Assembly (NCBI GenBank): GCA_900751785.1
Contig: CAADSM010000123.1
Coordinates: 1 to 5,200, forward strand
Source of the DNA: Lachnospiraceae bacterium
Lineage (GTDB): Bacteria > Bacillota > Clostridia > Lachnospirales > Lachnospiraceae
DNA: 5,200 bases
Direction of reading: 5' to 3'
The notes under the pieces are model-generated. The model was not told where the DNA came from. It ran no database searches and saw only the letters and a list, made by a program, of their open reading frames with translations. The translations under genes and the position numbers were made by a program. Positions 1 to 5,200 of the stretch are shown piece by piece; position 1 is the stretch's first letter; the number at the start of each line of letters is the position of its first letter.

Positions 1-1559
1 AGAGTGCGGCGATTATTTTCCAGGAGGCCCAGAGCTGTCTGACCCCGACGGTGAAGATCGGGCGGCAGATCACAGAGACGATCCGGGCCAGGAGACGCTG
101 CGGCAGGAAGGCGGCGCGGGAGAGGGCTGAGGAGCTCCTGGATCTTGTGGGGATACAAAATGCGGCTCTGAGGATGAAGCAGTATCCCTTCGAGCTTTCC
201 GGAGGAATGCGCCAGCGGGTGGGCATCGCAGCCGCGCTGGCCTGTGAGCCGAAGCTGATCATAGCGGATGAGCCGACGACTGCCCTCGACGCCGCAGTCC
301 AGGCTCAGATCATCCTCCTTCTTAAGCGGATCGTCCGGGAGACGGGCACTTCCCTGCTGCTGGTGAGCCATGACATGGGAGTGACCGCAGCGCTGTGCAG
401 CCGGGTATATGTGATGCAGAAGGGGAGGATCGTGGAGTCGGGGACGGCGGAAGAAATCTTCTATTCTCCCCGCGAGGCATATACGAAGCGTCTTCTCAGC
501 GACGCGAAAGGCTGGGGGCACCGGACGAGGACGGAGCGGAAAGAAGAACCGCTGCTTGAGATCCGGCATATGACAAAAGAGTTCGATACCAGAGAGGGGA
601 TCCGGGATATCTCTGTGGAGCTCTTCGAGGGAGAGATTTTTGCCCTGGCGGGAGAGAGCGGCAGCGGAAAGACGACGCTTGCCAGGATCCTGTCCGGGAT
701 CCTGACCCAGGACAGCGGGGAGGTACTGTACCGCGGCAGACGGCTTGGCCGGGAGGAGCTGGGCACAGCCTGCGGCGGCAAGGTGCAGATGGTCTTTCAG
801 GATCCTTATGCAGCCCTGAATCCCTGCCTCACCGCAGGACAGGCGCTGGAAGAGGCGCTGCGGGGCGCCGGGGGAAAAGAAAGCCCGGGACGCGGAGAGA
901 TCAGAGAGCGGGTCGGCGATATGCTGGAGCTCGTGGGACTTGAGCGCGGGGACGCGGACCGGTATCCGAGGGAATTTTCCGGCGGACAGAGACAGCGGAT
1001 CGGCATCGCGCGCGCACTGATCACAGAGCCGGAGATCCTGATCTGCGATGAGGCGCTCTCATCCCTGGATGCGGCCGCGCGGGAACAGATCCTTATCCTG
1101 CTCCTTGCGATACAGAAGAAGCGCAGGATCGCTTGTCTGTTCATTTCCCACGACATGCATGTGGTACGGCAGATCAGCGACAGGATCGGCGTCATGTACA
1201 GCGGCAGCATGGTAGAGACCGGGCGGACAAGGGAGGTCTGTTCGGATCCATGGCATCCCTATACGAAACAGCTCATCGAGGCCATGCCGGAGCCGGATCC
1301 GCTGAAGGCGGCGAAGATCCGGGCGGTCCCCTTCAAGGATCCGGGCGCGCCGGAGCAGGCAGACAAAATCGGGCGGCGAAAGAAGGGGCTGAAAACAGGC
1401 TGTCCCTTTGCACAGCGCTGCGGCTATGCGCTGGAGTGCTGCGCAGGAGAGGCGCCGGGGAACGGCCGGTTCGGCAGCCGCCAGGTCCGCTGTTTCCTGT
1501 ATTCGGAGAACCACAGCGGAAGAAGGGCGGAAGGCTATGAGATGACTTCCCAGATATAG
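1..1559 (+). CDS. Tandem (fused) ATP-binding protein of an oligopeptide/dipeptide-type ABC importer, 5' truncated
   Basis: This protein hydrolyses ATP on the cytoplasmic face to drive peptide import. Two nucleotide-binding domains (NBDs) sit in one chain, like DppD joined to DppF or like GsiA. NBD1 shows the Q-loop IIFQEA (12-29), signature LSGGMRQRV (195-221), Walker B LIIADE (255-272) and H-loop His (369-371). Its Walker A lies off the window. NBD2 is complete: Walker A GESGSGKTT (651-677), Q-loop VFQDP (792-806), signature FSGGQRQRI (975-1001), Walker B ILICDE (1035-1052) and H-loop His (1149-1151). An oligopeptide-transporter C-terminal region follows, with HPYT (1254-1265) and a cysteine cluster (1401-1493). 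All visible catalytic residues are intact in both halves. The GTG at 51 is not the start: the same frame is open back to base 1 and codes the NBD1 Q-loop. The substrate-binding protein gene follows after 33 bases with no terminator, so the two are probably co-transcribed. The exact substrate cannot be told from the ATPase. Confidence 0.95.
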   Translation, partial: SAAIIFQEAQSCLTPTVKIGRQITETIRARRRCGRKAARERAEELLDLVGIQNAALRMKQYPFELSGGMRQRVGIAAALACEPKLIIADEPTTALDAAVQAQIILLLKRIVRETGTSLLLVSHDMGVTAALCSRVYVMQKGRIVESGTAEEIFYSPREAYTKRLLSDAKGWGHRTRTERKEEPLLEIRHMTKEFDTREGIRDISVELFEGEIFALAGESGSGKTTLARILSGILTQDSGEVLYRGRRLGREELGTACGGKVQMVFQDPYAALNPCLTAGQALEEALRGAGGKESPGRGEIRERVGDMLELVGLERGDADRYPREFSGGQRQRIGIARALITEPEILICDEALSSLDAAAREQILILLLAIQKKRRIACLFISHDMHVVRQISDRIGVMYSGSMVETGRTREVCSDPWHPYTKQLIEAMPEPDPLKAAKIRAVPFKDPGAPEQADKIGRRKKGLKTGCPFAQRCGYALECCAGEAPGNGRFGSRQVRCFLYSENHSGRRAEGYEMTSQI

Positions 1560-1580
1560 AGACAGGTTACGACAGACAAC

Positions 1581-1587
1581 AGGAGAG
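1581..1587 (+). promoter_or_regulatory. Ribosome binding site of the peptide-binding lipoprotein gene
   Basis: AGGAGAG lies 5 bases before the ATG at 1593. It fixes that start, which also places a correct lipoprotein signal peptide at the N-terminus. No terminator or clear promoter is seen in the 33-base gap after the ATPase gene, which fits translation from a shared mRNA. Confidence 0.85.
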
Positions 1588-1592
1588 AGAAT

Positions 1593-3206
1593 ATGAGAAA
1601 AATACGACATACAGCGGCAGTCCTGACAGCGGCGGTGCTCTGCACGGCGCTCCTGTCGGGCTGTGTGACGGCAGAGATGCCGGAGGACAGCGCTGCAAAG
1701 GAGATCACGGTGGCGATCAACAGTGAGACCGGTACACTTGACCCGGCGGGCTCTATCGCACTGACTTATCTTGCCTACTCGGTGAGCGCGCTCGACGAGC
1801 TGCTGACCTATGATGAGGACGGAAATATCGAGTACCGGGCGGCAGAGAGATATGAGGTAAATGAGGACTCAACAGTGTGGACCTTCTATCTGAGAGAGGA
1901 TGCGCTCTGGTCCGATGGCACGCCTGTCACATCGGCGGATTTCCTGAACACGATCACACGCGCTCTGGATCCCGCGTCGGGAAGCGGTTATGCCAATTAT
2001 CTGTTCCCGATCGAGAACGCAGAGGAAATCTATAACGGGGAGGCTGAGATGGATACCCTTGGAGTGGAGACGCCGGATGATCACACGCTGGTCTTCCGTC
2101 TGGAAAGTCCCTGCGTTTATTTCCTCGACCTTCTCCGGCTGCCGGTGTATACGCCGTCCTGCACGGAATATGCAGATTCTGCGGCGAGCGGCTGGGACAA
2201 GGATCCGGAGACAAGTCCTGCCAACGGGCCGTTTTATCTGACAGAGTATGTACCGGACCAGTATTTTGTCCTGGAGAAAAATGAGAACTACTGGAACAAG
2301 GACGCGGTCAATCTGGACCGGATCACCTATCGTTTTTTTGAAGACACGCAGTCTATGGCAAATGCCTATGAGGCAGGCGAGGTGGATGTGGCGACATCGC
2401 TGCCGTCCACAGTCATGGAGGCTTATGAAGGGGAAGACGACCTGCTGGTGACGGACCTGATCGCCACAAGATATATCTACTTCAACCTGAATGTGGAGCC
2501 TCTGGACGATGTCCGTGTCCGTGAGGCGATCAACCTGGCGATCGACAGGGACGAGCTCTGCCAGATCGTGGGCACAGATACAGAGCCTGCTTATAACCTG
2601 GTGGCAAAGTACATGAAGGACAAATCATCGGGCGAGTATTTTGTGGACGGGGCGGAGCAGCCCTTTGAGGAAAATGTGGAGCGGGCGAAGGAGCTTCTGG
2701 CGGAGGCAGGATATCCGAATGGAGAGGGCTTCCCGGAGCTGACCTACAAGTATCCCACACTTGAGATGGATTCGGATACCGCGCAGGTGATCCAGGAGCA
2801 GCTTAAGAAGAATCTGAATATCGAGATCAAGCTGGAAGCACAGGAGCTCCAGACAAATTATTCTACGAGGTATGCGGGGGACTTCGACATGATCCGGATG
2901 AACTGGACTGCTGATTTCGCGGATCCCTATACATACCTGTCCATGCTCCTGTCCAACAGCACGTACAACTGCAGCGGCATCAGCGACCCGGAGTACGACG
3001 CTCTGGTAGAGCAGTCAAACTCAGAGTCTGATCCGGCAAAACGGGCGGAGCTCCTGCATGAGGCGGAGCAGCGCGCCGTGGGCGAGCAGTTTTATATCAT
3101 CCCGCTCTATGCCATGAAGAGCGTGAACCTGGTGAACCCGGAGATCACAGGGATCCGGCAGATCCCGGCAAGCGGGGCGCTGGAATACCGATATGCGGAT
3201 ATCTGA
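1593..3206 (+). CDS. oppA: Peptide ABC transporter substrate-binding lipoprotein (OppA/DppA family, SBP family 5)
   Basis: This is the extracellular receptor that captures peptides and delivers them to the importer powered by the preceding ATPase. The 537-residue length is normal for the family. Residues 1-23 form a lipoprotein signal peptide: basic MRKIRH, a hydrophobic stretch, then the lipobox LLSG before Cys24, the predicted lipidated residue. Family landmarks are WTFYLREDALWSDGTPVT (96-113), NGPFYLTEYV (211-220), DVRVREAINLAIDRD (306-320), AKELLAEAGYP (365-375) and the segment NWTADFADPYTYLSMLLSN (437-455). By recall of E. coli OppA and DppA, Asp441 in that last segment matches the Asp that holds the peptide's free alpha-amino group. 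The surrounding text resembles OppA more than DppA, but substrate length is not predictable. No frameshift or damage is seen. It is the last gene of its unit, since a terminator follows. The permease genes must lie elsewhere, probably upstream. The symbol indicates family membership only. Confidence 0.93.
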   Translation: MRKIRHTAAVLTAAVLCTALLSGCVTAEMPEDSAAKEITVAINSETGTLDPAGSIALTYLAYSVSALDELLTYDEDGNIEYRAAERYEVNEDSTVWTFYLREDALWSDGTPVTSADFLNTITRALDPASGSGYANYLFPIENAEEIYNGEAEMDTLGVETPDDHTLVFRLESPCVYFLDLLRLPVYTPSCTEYADSAASGWDKDPETSPANGPFYLTEYVPDQYFVLEKNENYWNKDAVNLDRITYRFFEDTQSMANAYEAGEVDVATSLPSTVMEAYEGEDDLLVTDLIATRYIYFNLNVEPLDDVRVREAINLAIDRDELCQIVGTDTEPAYNLVAKYMKDKSSGEYFVDGAEQPFEENVERAKELLAEAGYPNGEGFPELTYKYPTLEMDSDTAQVIQEQLKKNLNIEIKLEAQELQTNYSTRYAGDFDMIRMNWTADFADPYTYLSMLLSNSTYNCSGISDPEYDALVEQSNSESDPAKRAELLHEAEQRAVGEQFYIIPLYAMKSVNLVNPEITGIRQIPASGALEYRYADI

Positions 3207-3233
3207 AAGGCAGATTCCTGAAATGCGGATTTC
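3190..3233 (+). repeat. Two near-identical mini-hairpins flanking the binding-protein stop codon
   Basis: GATAT-GCGG-ATATC (3190-3203) lies in the last codons of the peptide-binding protein. GAAAT-GCGG-ATTTC (3220-3233) follows just after its TGA. Both are perfect 5-bp stems with the same GCGG loop, offset by 30 bases. They differ only at the third base pair, T-A in one and A-T in the other, so pairing is kept. The stems are short and any function is unknown. Confidence 0.4.
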
Positions 3234-3250
3234 CGGCAAAAAGAAACGAT

Positions 3251-3314
3251 AAAATCCCGGACAGCAGCCTGCGCGGTACGAGTATCGCAGGGAATGCTGT
3301 CCGGGATTTTTTTT
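3251..3314 (+). terminator. Rho-independent terminator between convergent genes, probably bidirectional
   Basis: AAAATCCCGGACAGCA (3251-3266) pairs perfectly over 16 bp with TGCTGTCCGGGATTTT (3295-3310). Inside it, CCTGCG (3268-3273) pairs with CGCAGG (3286-3291), giving a two-tier stem. On the plus strand the stem runs into eight T's (3307-3314), ending the peptide-transport unit. On the minus strand the stem is followed by TTTTATCGTTTCTT, a weaker U-tract that could end the serine dehydratase mRNA, whose stop codon is at 3323-3325. The remaining bases of the 3207-3322 gap hold only one of the small hairpins. Confidence 0.93.
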
Positions 3315-3322
3315 AATCTAGA

Positions 3323-4942
3323 TCAGCACCCGCCGCAGAGACTGCACGCTGTCGGCGTGGCCGCGCAGCCGCCCCGGGCGGTCTCACGCAGCTCTGCCGG
3401 GAGCCGTTTTCCCACGCTGTACATGGCTTCCAGCATCTCGTCAAAGGGGATGGGCTGCTGTACGCCGCTCAAAGCCAGCTCTGCGGCAATGAGCGCGTTG
3501 GCGGCACCCGAGGCATTACGGCTCTGGCATGGAGCCTCCACCAGGCCGCCGATGGGATCGCAGACCAGTCCCAGCATGTTCATCAGGACCGTGGAGGCGG
3601 CGCCAAGGCATTGGGAAGGAGTCCCGCCCATCAGCTCTACTGCCGCAGAGGCAGCCATGGCGGATGCGACGCCGATCTCCGCCTGACATCCTCCGACTGC
3701 GCCGGCGACCGTGGCGTTGCGCATGGCCAGGTATCCGACGGCTCCGGCGCTGAAGAGCGCCTGGATGAACGCTTCATCGGAGAATCCATGCTCTTCCTGA
3801 AGCGCAAGAAGGACGCCGGGGACGACGCCGGATGATCCGGCGGTGGGAGCGGCGACGATCAGTCCCATAGAAGTGTTTACTTCCAGCACTGCCATGGCGT
3901 AAGTGATGCTGCGGCTTATGACATCACCGCAGACGCTCTCCCCCTGGGCGCGGTGACTGGAGAGAAGCTGCGCCTCTCCGCCGATCAGCCCGCCCATGGA
4001 CTTCTTCGGAGCGTGTATGGGAGTGCGCGCGGATTCCTTCATGATCTCCCAGGCGCGTCCCATCCGGGCAAGGACGTCTTCACGGGAGACTTCGGCTGAG
4101 CTGCATTCCCGCCTCAGCATGATCTCTGAGACCGGCAGCCCGTGCTTTACGCAGAGCGCCGAGAGCTCAGCTGCATTTCTGAAATTGATCTTCACATCCA
4201 TATGCGGGGATCCGGTCCGGTCTGATTTCTCACGGCGGCCTGCTGTCTTATCCGGGGCTTTGCCCTTCTCGCTCTGAAGCTGTATGAGCATCACATCGCG
4301 GACATACGGATTTTCTCTGATCTTCTGGACTGCTCCCTCGGGAAGGAAGTCGTCGGATTCGACGATGCTGTAGGCGGTGGAGCCTTTTTCCTCGCGGTAG
4401 AGCTTCATGTATGCGATATTGACATTTTTTTCGCTTAAGCAGCGGGTGATATGGGCGACCACGCCCGGCTTGTCCTGCTGTACTGCGATGAGGGTGCTGT
4501 ACTCGCCGGAGAAGTCGACCTCCACCTGGTTGATCCGGGTGATCCGCACCTTGCCGCCGCCGACGGATTCGCCACGGACGGTGAGGACACGCCCTCCGCT
4601 GTCCTCCATGCGGATGTCAACGGTATTGGGGTGGATCTCCGTTTCCCGCTCATTGACTGTGAAGCTGTAGGAGAGACCCTGCGCATCCGCGATGGAAAAG
4701 GAGTCCGGGATGCGGCGGTCAGCGGCTGAGAATCCCATGATCCCGCCCAGCAGCGCCCGGTCTGTCCCGTGTCCCCGGTAAGTCCGGGCAAAGGAGCCGT
4801 AGAGCGTGAAATCAGCTCTGACGAGATCTCCGTTCATCATTTTCCGGGCAAGGAGCGCGATCGCCGCCGCGCCTGCCGTGTGGGAGCTGGACGGCCCGAT
4901 CATATTCGGGCCGAGTACATCGAATATACTGATAAAAGACAT
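3323..4942 (-). CDS. sdaA: L-serine dehydratase (L-serine ammonia-lyase), iron-sulfur type, fused beta-ACT-alpha single chain
   Basis: This cytoplasmic enzyme deaminates L-serine to pyruvate and ammonia with a [4Fe-4S] cluster. The chain is 539 residues. Residues 1-147 are the beta part, with the conserved GPSSSHTAGAA (16-26). An ACT regulatory domain spans about 148-222 (VQQDKPGVVAHITRCLSE). A charged linker covers about 223-247, and the catalytic alpha part is 248-539, with SMGGLIGGEA (315-324) and APTAGSSGVVPG (365-376). The predicted cluster ligands are Cys419 (GGCQAE), Cys461 (CDP) and Cys472 (APC). Their 42- and 11-residue spacing matches what I recall for the Legionella enzyme. In many Firmicutes beta (SdaAB) and alpha (SdaAA) are separate proteins, so this looks like a fusion. 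The alpha Met248 codon has no convincing ribosome site. The tail holds Cys526, 533, 536 and 539, the last being the final residue. The start is set by AGGAGG (4954-4949), 6 bases before the ATG. It appears monocistronic, with its own promoter and a shared terminator. Confidence 0.95.
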   Translation of the reverse strand: MSFISIFDVLGPNMIGPSSSHTAGAAAIALLARKMMNGDLVRADFTLYGSFARTYRGHGTDRALLGGIMGFSAADRRIPDSFSIADAQGLSYSFTVNERETEIHPNTVDIRMEDSGGRVLTVRGESVGGGKVRITRINQVEVDFSGEYSTLIAVQQDKPGVVAHITRCLSEKNVNIAYMKLYREEKGSTAYSIVESDDFLPEGAVQKIRENPYVRDVMLIQLQSEKGKAPDKTAGRREKSDRTGSPHMDVKINFRNAAELSALCVKHGLPVSEIMLRRECSSAEVSREDVLARMGRAWEIMKESARTPIHAPKKSMGGLIGGEAQLLSSHRAQGESVCGDVISRSITYAMAVLEVNTSMGLIVAAPTAGSSGVVPGVLLALQEEHGFSDEAFIQALFSAGAVGYLAMRNATVAGAVGGCQAEIGVASAMAASAAVELMGGTPSQCLGAASTVLMNMLGLVCDPIGGLVEAPCQSRNASGAANALIAAELALSGVQQPIPFDEMLEAMYSVGKRLPAELRETARGGCAATPTACSLCGGC

Positions 4943-4948
4943 GCTGTT

Positions 4949-4954
4949 CCTCCT
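4949..4954 (-). promoter_or_regulatory. Ribosome binding site of the serine dehydratase gene
   Basis: CCTCCT on the plus strand reads AGGAGG on the minus strand, a full match to the consensus, 6 bases before the ATG at 4942. It settles the start choice and suggests efficient translation. Confidence 0.9.
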
Positions 4955-4989
4955 GCTGTATGCTGTATTGCTGATGATTTAGCATCTGT

Positions 4990-5019
4990 AGTATATCATG
5001 GCAATATGCATGAGGTAAA
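4990..5019 (-). promoter_or_regulatory. Predicted sigma-A type promoter for the serine dehydratase gene
   Basis: Reading the minus strand, TTTACC (5019-5014) is a 4/6 match to the -35 consensus. After an 18-base spacer comes TATACT (4995-4990), a 5/6 match to the -10, preceded by TG one base upstream to make an extended -10 (TGATATACT). The start point would fall near 4983, leaving an untranslated leader of about 40 bases. This is a pattern match only. Confidence 0.55.
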
Positions 5020-5060
5020 TATGGCGGAAATCTAATCTGCCGGGAAATCCGGTCCTGATA

Positions 5061-5090
5061 TTGTTTTGAACAGGGGAGAGATGTTATATT
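5061..5090 (+). promoter_or_regulatory. Predicted sigma-A type promoter for the gene starting at 5131
   Basis: TTGTTT (5061-5066, 3/6 match to the -35) and TATATT (5085-5090, 5/6 match to the -10) are 18 bases apart, with an extended -10 TG at 5082-5083. Transcription would start near 5097, about 34 bases before the ATG. It diverges from the serine dehydratase promoter; the two -35 elements lie about 40 bases apart, leaving room for a shared regulator site. Confidence 0.45.
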
Positions 5091-5130
5091 AGATACGGAT
5101 AGAATGGATAAACGACAGGTGGGGAAGAGA

Positions 5131-5200
5131 ATGGATGATAAATCGATTGCAAATATGGCGGGGCCGCCGGGGGGGGGGCAGGCAAGGGGCGGGGGGGGGG
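5131..5200 (+). CDS. Probable start of an unidentified gene, cut off by the window edge
   Basis: An ATG at 5131 follows AGGTGG (5117-5122, one mismatch from the AGGAGG consensus) by 8 bases and lies downstream of a plausible promoter. The frame is open to the window edge. The first readable residues are MDDKSIANMA; beyond about base 5160 the sequence is almost only G and would encode mostly Gly, which I do not trust. The family cannot be recognised from ten residues. The divergent arrangement allows a regulator or a transporter, but nothing in the sequence decides this. Treat it as a gene start only. Confidence 0.4.
   Translation, partial: MDDKSIANMAGPPGGGQARGGGG
5158..5200. other. Poly-G low-complexity tail, probable sequencing or assembly artefact
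   Basis: The last 43 bases are nearly all G, with runs of ten G's at 5169-5178 and 5191-5200 and only a few C or A bases between. Nothing else in the window looks like this. G runs of this kind at a sequence end are typical of two-colour Illumina reads with signal loss, so this is more likely a contig-end error than biology. Confidence 0.75.

Noticed and set aside
1133..1540. Second plus-strand frame of 135 codons overlapping the end of the ATPase gene
   Set aside because: The in-phase ATPase frame covers the same bases with the H-loop, HPYT and cysteine cluster, so the alternate frame is incidental.
1059..1610. Antisense open frame of 183 codons on the minus strand across the ATPase gene
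   Set aside because: It lies opposite a well-supported gene with intact motifs, has no recognisable domain, and is rich in Arg, Pro and Ala as expected of a shadow frame in G+C-rich coding DNA.
3294..3686. Plus-strand open frame of 130 codons antisense to the serine dehydratase
   Set aside because: It begins within the terminator stem-loop and runs opposite the conserved catalytic alpha part; no domain or good ribosome site supports it.
4199..4201. Internal start (Met248) for a separately translated alpha subunit of serine dehydratase
   Set aside because: The bases upstream on the minus strand contain no clear Shine-Dalgarno sequence and the frame is continuous from the strong start at 4942, so one fused chain is the simpler reading.
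4943..5130. Riboswitch, tRNA or small RNA in the divergent intergenic region
   Set aside because: The region is 188 bases with two short predicted leaders and no extended conserved stem, T-box-like pattern or tRNA-like fold that I could see.
1..5200. Mobile element, CRISPR array, toxin-antitoxin or defence system
   Set aside because: No transposase, integrase, regularly spaced repeats, terminal inverted repeats or nuclease/toxin-like small genes are present; the readable genes are housekeeping transport and metabolism.

Overview
The window carries ordinary chromosomal metabolism genes. Base composition is moderately G+C-rich, Shine-Dalgarno sites are strong (AGGAGG type), and the genes encode a lipoprotein peptide-binding protein and an ACT-containing iron-sulfur L-serine dehydratase. 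Together these suggest an anaerobic, amino-acid-fermenting member of the Clostridia, perhaps a Lachnospiraceae-like gut bacterium. That assignment is inference; no rRNA or other marker gene is present. The right edge collapses into almost pure G, so the window probably ends at or near a contig end.

Layout, left to right. (1) Bases 1-1559, plus strand: the 3' part of a gene for a tandem ATPase of an oligopeptide/dipeptide-type ABC importer, with two nucleotide-binding domains in one chain. The gene starts upstream of the window. (2) Bases 1593-3206, plus strand, 33 bases later: a complete OppA/DppA-family peptide-binding lipoprotein, almost certainly in the same operon. The permease genes are not visible and probably lie upstream. 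(3) Bases 3251-3314: a strong stem-loop terminator between convergent genes, with a U-tract on the plus strand and a weaker one on the minus strand. (4) Bases 3323-4942, minus strand: a complete single-chain L-serine dehydratase that joins the usual beta (with ACT domain) and alpha chains of Firmicutes and ends in a cysteine-rich tail. (5) Bases 4943-5130: a short regulatory region with back-to-back predicted promoters. (6) From 5131, plus strand: a probable start of a new gene, which becomes unreadable in poly-G after about base 5160.

The importer would bring in peptides that are hydrolysed to amino acids, and the dehydratase would deaminate serine to pyruvate and ammonia. Both suit amino-acid catabolism, but they are separate, convergently transcribed units. 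I see no mobile element, CRISPR array, tRNA, rRNA or phage gene, and no evidence for an undescribed system. The points most worth a second look are the fused dehydratase with its C-terminal cysteine cluster, a duplicated mini-hairpin with a compensatory base-pair change at the end of the binding-protein gene, and the artefact-like right edge.
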